Positions 9,439 through 19,900 of a stretch of 64,000 nt of DNA are shown here, piece by piece (the stretch's first letter is position 1; each line of letters starts with the position of its first letter). A model generated the notes under the pieces. It was not told the origin of the DNA, searched no databases, and worked only from the letters and a program-made list of their open reading frames with translations. A program made the translations under genes and the position numbers. The DNA is from Nitrosomonas sp. (lineage in GTDB: Bacteria > Pseudomonadota > Gammaproteobacteria > Burkholderiales > Nitrosomonadaceae). Location of the stretch: NCBI GenBank assembly GCA_017984435.1, contig JAGNZK010000001.1, positions 82,776-146,775 on the forward strand, in the 5' to 3' direction.

Positions 9439-10815
9439 GTGTCTTTTGAAGCTCTGAACTTACACCTCTCTATCATTAAAGCAATACACGAAGCAGGTTA
9501 TACAACCCCCACCCCTATTCAGAAACAAGCCATACCTGAGTTATTATCCGGTCACGATATCATGGCATCCGCACAAACCGGAACAGGAAAAACAGCAGCT
9601 TTCATGCTGCCAGCACTTCATCGCTTGGCTACACCTTCGAAAGTTAACAGTCGCGGGCCACGGATTTTAGTACTTACTCCAACACGTGAACTTGCACTTC
9701 AGGTATCCGATGCGGCGAATAAATACGGCAAGTACCTGCCGCGCACCAAAGTAGTCAGCATCCTCGGCGGTATGCCTTATCCATTGCAGAACAAACTGCT
9801 ATCACAGTCGGTAGATATTCTGGTTGCCACGCCGGGACGGCTGATTGATCACATACAACGTGGTCGCATTGATTTCAAACGTCTGGAAATGCTCGTACTG
9901 GATGAAGCGGATCGCATGTTGGATATGGGTTTTATCGATGATGTCGAAACAATTGCAGCGGCCACACCCGAAACGCGGCAAACGTTGCTGTTTTCCGCCA
10001 CTTTGGATGGCGCGATCGATAAGGTTGCAGCAAGACTTTTAAAATCCCCGAAACGAATTCAAATCGCTTCTCAAAAAGCAAGACTCGATAACATTGAGCA
10101 GCGCTTACATTATGTCGATGATATGTCACATAAGAACCGTCTATTGAATCATGTCTTACGCGACGAGGCCCTCAAGCAAGCCATCGTTTTTACAGCAACC
10201 AAGCGGGATGCGGACACACTGGCCGATAATCTCTATGCGCAAGGCTACGCAGCGGCTGCGTTGCATGGCGACATGAATCAACGCGAACGTACCCGCACGC
10301 TCACCAAACTTCGCAGTGGCGGTTTACGTGTTCTAGTAGCGACGGATGTCGCCGCCAGAGGTATTGATATCGCTGACATTACGCATGTGATCAATTTTGA
10401 CTTACCAAAATTTGCGGAAGACTACGTGCACCGCATTGGCCGTACCGGCCGTGCTGGCGCAGCAGGTATTGCAGTTTCCTTTGCTTCCAACAGAGATAGC
10501 GCTCATCTGACAAAAATTGAACGCTATACCGGACAACGGATTGCATCGCATACCATTCCCGGTCTGGAACCTCGCATCAAGCCACGCCCGCAGACTAGTG
10601 GCTTTAGAGGCGCAACACCCAATGTCACGCAGAAACGTAAGCGTGCGCCATTCGCAAACGCCAGCAATGATCGTCAAAACTTCAATACGGCCCATGACGG
10701 TATTGGCAATAAAAATGGTCATCGTGGTCGCTCATTTAGTCACGATAATCGCAACAGCTCCTTCAGAAATGGCAATAGCTCCGGTTCTGGCAATCATTTC
10801 GCAAGACCCAAGTAA
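9439..10815 (+). CDS. rhlE: DEAD-box RNA helicase, RhlE type
   Basis: ATP-dependent RNA helicase of the RhlE group, used in ribosome assembly and mRNA turnover. The 458-residue protein contains the Q-motif region TTPTPIQKQAIPELL, motif I AQTGTGKTA, motif Ia PTRELALQ, motif II DEAD in VLDEADRMLDMGF, motif III SAT, ATDVAARGIDI, and HRIGRTGRAG (motif VI). After residue 375 a low-complexity basic tail rich in R, N, G and S follows, a normal RhlE feature thought to bind RNA. The start is a GTG at 9439 preceded by TTAGGA. The assignment to RhlE rather than another DEAD-box group rests on length and tail, so the symbol is probable, not proven. Confidence 0.9.
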   Translation: MSFEALNLHLSIIKAIHEAGYTTPTPIQKQAIPELLSGHDIMASAQTGTGKTAAFMLPALHRLATPSKVNSRGPRILVLTPTRELALQVSDAANKYGKYLPRTKVVSILGGMPYPLQNKLLSQSVDILVATPGRLIDHIQRGRIDFKRLEMLVLDEADRMLDMGFIDDVETIAAATPETRQTLLFSATLDGAIDKVAARLLKSPKRIQIASQKARLDNIEQRLHYVDDMSHKNRLLNHVLRDEALKQAIVFTATKRDADTLADNLYAQGYAAAALHGDMNQRERTRTLTKLRSGGLRVLVATDVAARGIDIADITHVINFDLPKFAEDYVHRIGRTGRAGAAGIAVSFASNRDSAHLTKIERYTGQRIASHTIPGLEPRIKPRPQTSGFRGATPNVTQKRKRAPFANASNDRQNFNTAHDGIGNKNGHRGRSFSHDNRNSSFRNGNSSGSGNHFARPK

Positions 10816-10828
10816 TTTTTGTTAACAC

Positions 10829-10859
10829 TGCTTTGTTTCGACTGAGTCGGAACAAAGCA
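10829..10859. terminator. Bidirectional hairpin between convergent genes
   Basis: A 14-bp stem with one G-T wobble (TGCTTTGTTTCGAC at 10829-10842, GTCGGAACAAAGCA at 10846-10859) has a 3-nt loop. It lies between the convergent helicase and ceramidase-like genes. There is no strong T-run next to it, but its position and strength fit a shared terminator. Confidence 0.6.
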
Positions 10860-10893
10860 TGTCAGTTTCCATTTTCACAAACAATCATCGGCA

Positions 10894-11676
10894 TTACAGC
10901 CTCTCTGACAAAAATTCCCTTTTTTGCAACATTTGTACAATCCAGTAAACAGCCAATGCCGCCAGCAGGTGCTTGAGGGTATGACCACTGATGAAATGAC
11001 CCGTCAGGCTATAAATCTGTACATCCAGCATCTCAGCCAATTTAGCAACAGCATAAACAGCAATCACCTGATAGATATCTTTCGCATACATATAACATGA
11101 TGGATAAAGCACGTTCAGCAAGATGATAAGCAGTATCGAATAAAACTGTGTAACGATATAAAAATTCAGATTCCCGGCACCTTGTTGCTCTGTCCAGTAC
11201 CAGTACAACACACTCAACACACCCAAAGTTACCAGACACGGCAATGACCATAAACCCAATGTCGTACTGACACGCTCAACCAACGTTGCAGCGAGCAACG
11301 CTGTGATACCCATGGCGATGGGCAACCGATCCCACAGCAGATGAGCATTATCCGGTGCCCAGTGATAAACCATCGAACCCAGTCCCGACGCAGCAACGCT
11401 CAGAAATAAAACCCCATAGGGTAAACACTCCACTTTGTTACGAAATGCTTTTTGTACAGGCGCTTGATAAACATGGAACAAAAATACCAAGCCGGCGCCA
11501 CCGCTCAGAAGAAAAGCCAGATTGGAAACGACATCGTTGAAATTGGGAATGTTCAGAAAACTGCGCTGATCGGCAAACTGATGATAATCTATGGGTTGAG
11601 AAACAGGCGGCAGTAACAGCGCTGCCATCATAACGGCGATCGACAATCCGCCAAGTATCCAAAGCCGTTGCTGCAT
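10894..11676 (-). CDS. Ceramidase-like (alkaline phytoceramidase family) membrane protein
   Basis: Integral membrane protein of 260 residues with about seven hydrophobic segments. It resembles the alkaline ceramidase family, metal-dependent hydrolases within the CREST superfamily. FNDVVSNLAFLLSGGAGL near residue 46 corresponds to the conserved P-N-x-x-S/V-N segment. YHWAPDNAHLLWDRLPIAMG at about residue 115 and GHTLKHLLAALAVYWI near the C-terminus carry the histidines and aspartates expected for the metal site. Bacterial members have no settled substrate, so lipid amide hydrolysis is an inference from the fold. It is co-oriented with radA, 40 bp downstream of it. Confidence 0.8.
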   Translation of the reverse strand: MQQRLWILGGLSIAVMMAALLLPPVSQPIDYHQFADQRSFLNIPNFNDVVSNLAFLLSGGAGLVFLFHVYQAPVQKAFRNKVECLPYGVLFLSVAASGLGSMVYHWAPDNAHLLWDRLPIAMGITALLAATLVERVSTTLGLWSLPCLVTLGVLSVLYWYWTEQQGAGNLNFYIVTQFYSILLIILLNVLYPSCYMYAKDIYQVIAVYAVAKLAEMLDVQIYSLTGHFISGHTLKHLLAALAVYWIVQMLQKREFLSERL

Positions 11677-11716
11677 CTGTTAGATCCCTTGCGTCATGAA
11701 ACAAATCCAGAAATAG

Positions 11717-13066
11717 TTAATACATTTGAGCGACCGCTTCCCCAATACGCCCAACGGCAATGATATGAATACCGGAAATCGGTTGTTTGGGTTTATTGGC
11801 GAGTGGAATAATCGCCTGCTTAAAGCCGAGTTTTGCGGCTTCTTTCAACCGCTCCTGTCCACGCTGCACGGGACGTATCTCCCCTGCCAGACCAATTTCG
11901 CCGATGACGATCATCTTTTCCGCCAACGGTTTATTCTTAAGGGAAGACACGACCGCCAGCATAATCGCCAGATCGGCGCCGGGTTCTGTAATTTTCACAC
12001 CGCCCACGGCATTGACAAATACATCCTGATCGTAGCAAGGAATACCGGCATGACGATGCAATACCGCCAACAACATGGCCAGCCTGTTTTGTTCCAACCC
12101 GACACACAACCGCCGCGGATTGGGTGCTCGCGCTTCATCAACTAAAGCTTGTATCTCCACCAGCAGTGGACGTGTACCCTCTTGCGTAACCATAATACAA
12201 GACCCCGGAACCTGTCCGTCATGATGGGAAAGAAACAATGCGGATGGATTCTTAACCTCGCGCAAACCTTTTTCACTCATCGCAAATACGCCCAGCTCAT
12301 TCACCGCGCCAAAGCGGTTCTTGAACGCACGGATCATGCGGAAACTGGAGTGCATATCGCCTTCGAAATACAACACCGTATCCACCATATGCTCCAGCAC
12401 GCGCGGCCCCGCCAGCGCACCTTCCTTAGTCACATGGCCAACCAGGATGATGCAGGTACCACTCGCCTTCGCCAATCGCGTTAACTGTGCCGCGCATTCG
12501 CGCACCTGGGCGACGGATCCCGGCGCAGACTGCAATACTTCCGAATAGATTGTTTGAATCGAATCAATCACCGCAACAGCCGGCTTACGCTCAGCAAGAA
12601 CCGACTGGATTTTCTCCAGTTGGATTTCCGCAAACAGATCCACCGCCCGCACATCCAGAGCCAAACGCTTGGCACGTAACGCCACTTGCTGCGCCGATTC
12701 TTCACCGCTCACGTACAATACAGCATGATGAGCAGACATATGGGAGAGCGCCTGCAATAACAACGTCGACTTACCAATCCCAGGATCCCCACCCAATAGC
12801 ACCACCCCGCCATGCACCAAGCCACCGCCGAGAACCCGGTCAAATTCATCCACACCGGTTGGATAACGCGGTTCTTCACGTGCTTCGATGGTACTTAAAT
12901 TTTGCACTTGCGCAACTTCTGCTACCGGACTGAAACGTGATACCGATTTCTCCGCAATCGTTTCTATCAATGTATTCCAGGACTGACAATGCGGACACTG
13001 ACCTTGCCATTTCAAGGTTTGACCGCCACATTCGGTACAGGAATAAATTGATTTCTGCTTGGCCAT
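11717..13066 (-). CDS. radA: DNA repair protein RadA
   Basis: RecA-like ATPase that drives branch migration and processing of recombination intermediates. The 449-residue protein has an N-terminal zinc finger (CTECGGQTLKWQGQCPHC, residues 10-27) and Walker A GGDPGIGKSTL at about residue 93. It also has the RadA-specific KNRFG motif and a C-terminal Lon-protease-like domain with GLAGEIRPVQRGQERLKEA. Length and motif order match the family. It precedes the ceramidase-like gene on the same strand and follows rfbC by about 50 bp. Confidence 0.96.
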   Translation of the reverse strand: MAKQKSIYSCTECGGQTLKWQGQCPHCQSWNTLIETIAEKSVSRFSPVAEVAQVQNLSTIEAREEPRYPTGVDEFDRVLGGGLVHGGVVLLGGDPGIGKSTLLLQALSHMSAHHAVLYVSGEESAQQVALRAKRLALDVRAVDLFAEIQLEKIQSVLAERKPAVAVIDSIQTIYSEVLQSAPGSVAQVRECAAQLTRLAKASGTCIILVGHVTKEGALAGPRVLEHMVDTVLYFEGDMHSSFRMIRAFKNRFGAVNELGVFAMSEKGLREVKNPSALFLSHHDGQVPGSCIMVTQEGTRPLLVEIQALVDEARAPNPRRLCVGLEQNRLAMLLAVLHRHAGIPCYDQDVFVNAVGGVKITEPGADLAIMLAVVSSLKNKPLAEKMIVIGEIGLAGEIRPVQRGQERLKEAAKLGFKQAIIPLANKPKQPISGIHIIAVGRIGEAVAQMY

Positions 13067-13115
13067 TGATCAGAGAAATTCTATTATGCTTGGCTCATGA
13101 CAAATTTACAGCCTA

Positions 13116-13661
13116 TCAATCGTAAACTTCGGCAGCATCGAGCGCGGTACCACGTGCATCCTTTTCAGAAAGGATCGGTTTGCCGTTAAGCGGCCAATCA
13201 ATCGCCAGGGTCGGATCATTCCACACAATGCAGCGCTCATGCTCAGGCGCCCAGTAATCGGTGGTGTTATACAAAAACTCGGCATCTTCGGAAAGCACGA
13301 TAAATCCGTGCGCAAAACCTGGCGGAACCCATAACTGTCTTTTATTCTCCGCGCTGAGTATCTCTCCCACCCATTGTCCAAAAGTAGGCGATGAACGACG
13401 AATATCCACCGCCACATCGAACACTTTCCCATTCACCACGCGCACCAACTTTCCCTGCGCTTGTTTGATTTGATAATGCAAACCACGCAACACGTGCCGC
13501 ATGGAACATGAATGATTGCTTTGCACAAAGTTTATGTGTTTTCCAACTATTGATTCGAATGTGCGCTGATTAAAGCTTTCATAAAAGAAACCACGCTCAT
13601 CGCCAAAAACACGTGGTTCAAGTAAAAGAACTTCCGGAATAGCCAGCCGCGTTGATTTCAT
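13116..13661 (-). CDS. rfbC: dTDP-4-dehydrorhamnose 3,5-epimerase
   Basis: RmlC-type cupin that epimerises dTDP-4-keto-6-deoxyglucose, the third step to dTDP-L-rhamnose. The 181-residue protein shows DERGFFYESFNQ near the N-terminus, the catalytic histidine in LRGLHYQ at about residue 61, WVPPGFAHGFIVLS with the second conserved histidine, and YNTTDYWAPEHE with the conserved tyrosines. It sits 31 bp after rfbA on the same strand, so the two are probably co-transcribed. The partner genes rfbB and rfbD are not in the window. Confidence 0.95.
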   Translation of the reverse strand: MKSTRLAIPEVLLLEPRVFGDERGFFYESFNQRTFESIVGKHINFVQSNHSCSMRHVLRGLHYQIKQAQGKLVRVVNGKVFDVAVDIRRSSPTFGQWVGEILSAENKRQLWVPPGFAHGFIVLSEDAEFLYNTTDYWAPEHERCIVWNDPTLAIDWPLNGKPILSEKDARGTALDAAEVYD

Positions 13662-13692
13662 AGCATGTATTTCATTATTGTTGAGGTCTCAA

Positions 13693-14625
13693 TCAAAACT
13701 CACGTTTTAACACTTGCAGCAAATATTGCCCATAACTATTCTTAGCTAAAGGCATTGCAAGCTTCTCCAATTGCGTCGCATCAATCCATCCCTGACGGAA
13801 TGCGATTTCTTCCGGGCATGCAATTTTCAATCCTTGCCGATGTTCAATCGTAGCGACAAACTGACTCGCATCCAACAGGGATTCATGCGTACCGGTATCC
13901 AGCCACGCATAACCACGCCCCATAATTTCGACGCTCAGCGCAGATCGTTCCAAGTAAATACGATTCAGATCGGTGATTTCCAGCTCATTGCGACAGGATG
14001 GTTTCAGGCTCTTGGCGTAATCCACCGCATGCTGATCATAAAAATATAAACCCGTCACCGCATAATGGGACTTCGGTTGCTCGGGTTTCTCTTCCAGATT
14101 GATCACATTTCCCTTAACATCAAACTCAACCACACCATAACGCTCCGGATCATGCACATGATAGGCGAAAACACTGGCTCCCTCGGTACGTTCCATTGCA
14201 TTGGTCAACAAATGATGAAAATCGTGTCCATAAAAAATGTTATCACCCAATACGAGGGCTGAACAATCGTTACCGATAAACGATTCACCGATGATAAATG
14301 CCTGCGCAAGACCGTCGGGAGAGGGTTGTTTGGCATACGACAGGTTCAATCCCCATTGATGACCATCGCGCAGCAGCGCTTCATAGTTGCCAACATCACG
14401 CGGTGTTGAAATCACCAGAATATCCTGAATTCCCGCCAGCATTAATGTACTGAGCGGGTAATAAATCATCGGTTTATCGAATACCGGCAGCAATTGCTTG
14501 GATACCGTTTGGGTCACCGGATAAAGCCGTGTACCGGAACCGCCCGCAAGTACAATGCCTTTGCGCCGGGGAATCGCGGGTTTTGAGAAATCTTTGGTTG
14601 TTAATGGAATATTCGATGTTGGCAT
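13693..14625 (-). CDS. rfbA: Glucose-1-phosphate thymidylyltransferase
   Basis: Makes dTDP-glucose from glucose-1-phosphate and dTTP, the first step to dTDP-rhamnose for surface polysaccharide. The nucleotidyltransferase signature [17 protein letters not shown] starts about 22 residues into the protein. [34 protein letters not shown] and [15 protein letters not shown] are also typical. The frame is open to a GTG at 14646. I prefer the ATG at 14625 because GGGA lies 8 nt before it, while the GTG has no good ribosome binding site. Even so, the N-terminus is some 20 residues longer than usual. It is followed directly by rfbC. Confidence 0.94.
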   Translation of the reverse strand: MPTSNIPLTTKDFSKPAIPRRKGIVLAGGSGTRLYPVTQTVSKQLLPVFDKPMIYYPLSTLMLAGIQDILVISTPRDVGNYEALLRDGHQWGLNLSYAKQPSPDGLAQAFIIGESFIGNDCSALVLGDNIFYGHDFHHLLTNAMERTEGASVFAYHVHDPERYGVVEFDVKGNVINLEEKPEQPKSHYAVTGLYFYDQHAVDYAKSLKPSCRNELEITDLNRIYLERSALSVEIMGRGYAWLDTGTHESLLDASQFVATIEHRQGLKIACPEEIAFRQGWIDATQLEKLAMPLAKNSYGQYLLQVLKREF

Positions 14626-14751
14626 AAATAAAATCCCGATGTTCACAAACGCATCAATGCATCACTTTCACTTGGATCCATGCAGTGGAAATGAGTGGCG
14701 ATTGTACTATATCTGTTCCATGTTTCAGATAATTACGCGGGACGATAATAG

Positions 14752-16437
14752 TTGAATGTTCATGTAGAATTACGCATTATGATTCGCCCGCAACTCTACT
14801 TCCGCTTACTCAGAAGGTTTATTCCTTACTGGAAATTACTCTTGTTGGCATTATTTGCCACGCTGATCATGGCAGCCAGCCTGGCCGCATTGCCCATATT
14901 CATTCAACAAATGCTGGATAGCGCATTTATCCTGAAAGATCCATCACTGTTACAAACAACATCGCTGGCGATCATTGCATTATTTATCGTGCGTGGAGTA
15001 GCAGGGTATGTCAGCACCACTGCTGTCAATAAAGCCAGCAGTCAAGTCGGTATTGATTTACGTACGGATACTTTTAACAAACTGCTGGCACTACCAACGA
15101 GTTATTACACCGCTCTCAATAAAAATAATGAAATCAACGCACTGATATCCAATATCAATCGGATCACTCACTTCACCGCTCGTCATATTACTATTCTGGC
15201 TCAGGATTGCTTGACGATCATGGGATTGATCATTTGCATCCTGTATCTCGATCAGGAATTCTCAGTATTACTGCTGCTCGTTTCACCCTTGGTAATACTG
15301 ATTATTCAAATAACGCACGATCATTTAAACAAGCTTGACCAAAAAACCCGATTGGCATCCAACCATCTGATCCAGCAATTACTGCAATCGATCCAACATT
15401 ACCGGGAAATCCGCTTGAATGGCGGCCAAATGCATGAATGTCAGCGTCTCGGCAAGATTGCGGAGCCGGTTTATCACGCCGAAATGCAACATGCAATGAT
15501 TAGAGCGACCATCATTCCTATCAGAGAAGCAGTCACTGCATTGATTTTAATAGCCATTATTTACTTGATCATGCAACAAACGTTGAATCATGGTTTAAGC
15601 CTGGACGAAGTCGGGGCACTCATTGCAGCGACATTACTGCTCATCAACCCCATACAACGCATCGCGGGCATCCCCAAGCAATTGCAACATGAGCAAAAAA
15701 GAATAGCAGCGCTATTTTCATTTCTTGATCAAGTACCCGAGCAAGATACAGGCACTCAAAACATCCCGCATGTTCACGGAAAATTAGCCTTTGAACACAT
15801 CCGCTTTTTCAATGCCACGCAAACAAAACCCATATTGAATCACATCAGCTTCACCATCAAACCCGGCGAAACGATCGTTTTCACCGGTTATACCGAAGAT
15901 GAAAAAAATGCATTCATTGATCTGATACTGCGTTTCCAGCAACCAACCAGTGGAAAAATACTGCTGGACGATTACCCGCTTGCTGACATTGAAATCAATA
16001 ACTTACATAGCAATATCGCCCTCGTGGCGGAAAACAGCGTCTTACTGGATGACAAAGTTGCCGACAATATCGCTTATGGCGCCATGAGATGTGCCAACGA
16101 AGCCAAGATAACCGGCGCCGCACAAGCTTCGCACGCAATGGAATTTATCCGCGAACTGCCCGAAGGCTTACAAACCAAAATCGGTGAAGAAGAAATAACA
16201 ATAAGTCAAAAACAGTGCCAGCAAATCGCCATTGCACGCGCCTTGCTAAAGGATTCACCCATCCTCATTTTGGATGGAATACCCTCAGCCAATGAATCTG
16301 ATCTTTCAGTCCTGGAGAAACTGATACAAAATCGCACCACACTCATTTTCAACCCGCACATTCCCAACTTCAAGAAAATTGACCGAATTGTTGTTTTGGA
16401 AAATGGCTGTATCACAGAAAACCTGACAAATATCTGA
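14752..16437 (+). CDS. MsbA-like ABC exporter half-transporter with degenerate ATPase
   Basis: The 561-residue protein has the layout of a fused ABC exporter. Six membrane segments lie at about residues 20-310 in an MsbA/lipid-exporter-like transmembrane domain, and a nucleotide-binding domain follows from about 345. The key ATPase motifs are eroded. The Walker A region reads TGYTEDEKNAF near residue 380, without the GKS/T. The signature is ISQKQCQQIAIARALL near 484, where LSGGQ is expected. Walker B reads PILILDGIP near 503, without the catalytic Glu. The H-loop region reads FNPHIP. The reading frame is nevertheless intact. It may work as a non-hydrolysing partner or an inactive paralog. An internal ATG at 14779 fits the usual MsbA N-terminus; neither start has a strong ribosome binding site. 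Confidence 0.85.
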   Translation: MNVHVELRIMIRPQLYFRLLRRFIPYWKLLLLALFATLIMAASLAALPIFIQQMLDSAFILKDPSLLQTTSLAIIALFIVRGVAGYVSTTAVNKASSQVGIDLRTDTFNKLLALPTSYYTALNKNNEINALISNINRITHFTARHITILAQDCLTIMGLIICILYLDQEFSVLLLLVSPLVILIIQITHDHLNKLDQKTRLASNHLIQQLLQSIQHYREIRLNGGQMHECQRLGKIAEPVYHAEMQHAMIRATIIPIREAVTALILIAIIYLIMQQTLNHGLSLDEVGALIAATLLLINPIQRIAGIPKQLQHEQKRIAALFSFLDQVPEQDTGTQNIPHVHGKLAFEHIRFFNATQTKPILNHISFTIKPGETIVFTGYTEDEKNAFIDLILRFQQPTSGKILLDDYPLADIEINNLHSNIALVAENSVLLDDKVADNIAYGAMRCANEAKITGAAQASHAMEFIRELPEGLQTKIGEEEITISQKQCQQIAIARALLKDSPILILDGIPSANESDLSVLEKLIQNRTTLIFNPHIPNFKKIDRIVVLENGCITENLTNI

Positions 16438-16476
16438 CACTCGACGTAACAAGCCAGGTAAAACCGACTTTCCGGA

Positions 16477-16836
16477 TTATGACTTATTCTTTAACCGGTC
16501 TTTAAGATCGGCAAACGGATTGAACGTAGCCATCGTTTCAGTTTTTCCGCCATCAACACGACCCATCGCATCTTTCAGCTTGGAGTGCTCGTTTTCATGG
16601 CAATAAGTACAGAGCAGTTCCCAATTACTGCCATCGGGCGGATTATCATCGTGATTGCTGTTCTTGTGATGTACTTCCAGCAGCTGCAGGTTTTTGTGAT
16701 CGAATGTGCGCGCGCAACGGCCACATACCCACGGGAATAGTTTGAGTGCTTGTTCCCGGTAACCCTGAGCGCGTTTTTCTGCATTCCGCCGTGCTTCCAG
16801 AACTATTTTGTCCAATTTGCTGGTATCTTTTACCAT
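16477..16836 (-). CDS. yajD: HNH nuclease family protein, YajD-like
   Basis: Small predicted metal-binding HNH-fold protein of 119 residues. The two CxxC knuckles are CGRC (residues 37-40) and CTYC. LEVHHKNSNHDDNP between them carries the HNH histidines and asparagine, ending in CHENEH. This arrangement and the C-terminal ATFNPFADL segment match the YajD group. The biochemical role of YajD is not established; HNH proteins of this size are often nucleases. It is convergent with the ABC gene and lies just downstream of the first FG-GAP giant gene on the same strand. Confidence 0.85.
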   Translation of the reverse strand: MVKDTSKLDKIVLEARRNAEKRAQGYREQALKLFPWVCGRCARTFDHKNLQLLEVHHKNSNHDDNPPDGSNWELLCTYCHENEHSKLKDAMGRVDGGKTETMATFNPFADLKDRLKNKS

Positions 16837-16890
16837 TAATTTGCATTCTCCATAGCGAAGGTTAAGTTAAGGAATTTCCCTGAATAACTC

Positions 16891-16966
16891 GTATTTGTCA
16901 TTCTCAACACAGTAAGAAATATTATAAATCAACACTAATGATTTCTCGCTGTGCTCGAAATAACAG
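16891..16966. repeat. Dispersed palindromic repeat, copy 2
   Basis: A degenerate copy of a roughly 70-bp repeat whose best copies read TGTCATTTCGAGC at one end and GGAATGACAAAT at the other, so the ends are inverted. This copy contains GATTTCTCGCTGTGCTCGAAA. Other copies are at 9089-9154, 21007-21077, 33546-33612, 57496-57567 and 61743-61819. It lies in the spacer behind a FG-GAP gene. Confidence 0.6.
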
Positions 16967-16981
16967 CTATTCAGCGTTTCC

Positions 16982-19900
16982 CTAAGCGAAATCCGCCGTC
17001 AAATTAATCCCGACCAACAAAACTGCTGCCTCAGGAGAAGCCGCTGCATCACTGGTGTAGGTATGAAAACCGCCTTGGATCCCACCATCCGCCCAGTCAC
17101 CCTGGAGAATCACTCGATCACCCTCATTACCGTTTACTTTCAGGGTATTGCTGGTATCCGATAGATTGAGCACATCGGTTGCATTTAACGTCAATGTTTT
17201 GTCGCCGCTACCGCCATGCAGGTAAATGATTTCGATGCCACTGATCTTGCCGCGCGCATCGGCCAAATCCAGATTCAGGTTGCCGCCCCCGCCCAAACTC
17301 AGGACATCGTTGTTCCCACTCCCACCGTCCACTAACTGGAAGCCAAGATCGGATACCCTAATCCTGTCATTACCCGCGCCGCCATGGAACACATCCGCCC
17401 CACCATGGCCGATCATCCTGTCATTGCCATCGCCCCCCTCGAAGCGCTCTGCCGCCAAGGTGCCCGTGAGATTATCGTCGCCGGGTGTACCCGCGATTTC
17501 AGGTATCCCACTGCCAGAGTCATTGTGCCCAAAGATAATATAACTCGAACCCTTTTCAGGATCACCGACAATCAAATCATCAAAACCATCGCCATTGACA
17601 TCCCCTGCACCGCTAACTGAAGTTTTTGGGAATGGGCCTCCCACTACCCCATCCAGGCGAAAACCATTGCTGCCATCCAAATTAGACAATGACAGTGTAG
17701 CGCTGAACCCTGAAGCCTTACCATACACCACGTAACTAACATCAGAGTACTTTACTTCTGGAAGGTTAAAAGATGAGGTTCTGCCGACAATTAAATCGTC
17801 AAATCCGTCCCCGTTGAAATCTCCGGCGTTGCTAACCAACATTCCAGCCTCAAGATTTTTCGACGCGCCATCCAAGCGGAAACCATTATGGCCGTCGAGG
17901 CTCGATAAATCTATGGCAGCATCAAACCCCGATGCCTTGCCAAACACCACATAACTAAAGCCAGTAGTGCGACCTGGAGCAGCGATAAACACATCATCAA
18001 AACCATCGCCATTGACATCTCCCGCATCGCTGACCGATCCACCTGAAGAATCATTTGCAATGCCATCCAGGCGAAAACCGTTATTGCCGTCGAGGCTGGA
18101 TAAATCCATCGCAGCATCAAAACCCGATGCCTTGCCAAACACCACGTAACTGGCACCGGCATATCTACCGTTCGAGTCGACACCATGAGCACCGATAAGC
18201 ACATCATCAAAACCATCGCCATTCACGTCTCCGGCACCACTGACAGAAAAACCCGACTTATCACCTTGCTCTGCGCCATCCAGACGAAAACCGTTACTAC
18301 CATTAAGACTGGATAATTCCATAGCGGCATCAAACCCCGATACCTTGCCAAACACCACATAACTGCTACCAGATGAGGATCCGTTTGGATTAGCACCGTT
18401 AGCACCGACAATCACATCATCAAACCCGTCACCGTTGATGTCCCCTGCACCACTAACCGAAAATCCCGCAGCGTCACGCTTCGCCACTTCAATCAAACTG
18501 AAGCCAATGTGGCCATCCAAGCTGGAAAGTTGCAATGAGGCATCAAAACCGGAAGCCTTGCCAAAAACCACGTAGGTCTTGCTCACGGAAAAATCGTTAT
18601 AAGTACCAATAATTACATCGTCAAAACCATCGCCATTCACATCTCCGGCACTACTGACTGATCGACCCGACCGATCAGACACCGCTTCACCATCCAGACG
18701 GAAACCGTTACTGCCATCAAGATTGGCCAAATCCGTCGTAGCGTCAAAACCGGCGGCTTTGCCAAACACCACGTAGCTGGAGCCGGATGCAAAGATACCG
18801 TTCGAGGTGGCTCCCTGAGCCCCGACAATCACATCGTCAAAACCGTCGCCGTTCACGTCTCCGGCATCACTGACTGAACTACCGTAACCGCCTCCGTTGA
18901 GGCGAAAACCGTTACTACCGTTGAGACTGGACAGGCTCATGACGCCAGGTGGCGGTGGATTGGCGCTTACAGCCGTATCGATCCGAACTATCGTCCCTCG
19001 ATTAGTATAGATATGATAATTCCCATCAATACCCCCGTCCCCCCAGCCCTTACTATTCACCCCGACGACACGATCTCCTGAATCGCCGTCGATAGTAAAT
19101 GTATGCGTAGTGTCTGATAAGGTTAACAAATCTGAAAACGAGAATTTCAATGTGTTGTTTCCACTACCCGTCAGATCAATGGTCTCGATGCCCGTGATCT
19201 TGTCGTGGAAATCAGCCAAATCCAGATGAACACCGCTGCCAGCTAATTCCAAAGTATCGATGCCGGTACCGCCCTCCACCGATTGAAAGTCAAGATCAGG
19301 TAATGAAATGACATCGTCGCCGGCACCGCCCTGAAATATATCCGCCCCGCCGCCGCCAATCAGCGTATCGTTGCCGCCATTGCCCTCGAATCGCTCAGCT
19401 GCCGTGGTACCTGTAAATGTGTCATCCTCGTCTGAGCCCGTAAAAGACACTATGCCGCCGCTAAAGTTGCTGCTGCCAAATAGCACGTAGCTTGCGCCTG
19501 AGTTGTAGCCATTGACATCCGCTGTAGGAGCACCAACAAGCAAATCATCAAAACCATCGCCATTAATGTCCCCTGCGCCGCTGACCGATGTACCCGAAGC
19601 ATCACCTGCAGCTACACCATCCAACCGGACGCCGGTGTCACTATCCAGACTGGATAGGTTAATCACCGCACCGAAACCCGCAGCCCTGCCAAACACCAAG
19701 TAACTGGAGCCGGAGTTCTCGCCGTTCGGATCAGTATAGGGAGCACCGACAAGCAGATCATCAAAACCATCGCCATTGACATCTCCGGCGTTGCTAACCG
19801 AAGCGCCCGAAAAGTCATCCGCCGCTACACCATCCAGGCGGAAACCGTTATTACCATCGAGACTGGATAGATTCATGGAGGCACTAAAACCTGAAGCCTT

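Noticed and set aside
11726-12933. Plus-strand frames of 111-148 codons opposite radA
   Set aside because: Antisense to a well-supported gene, with no recognisable domain.
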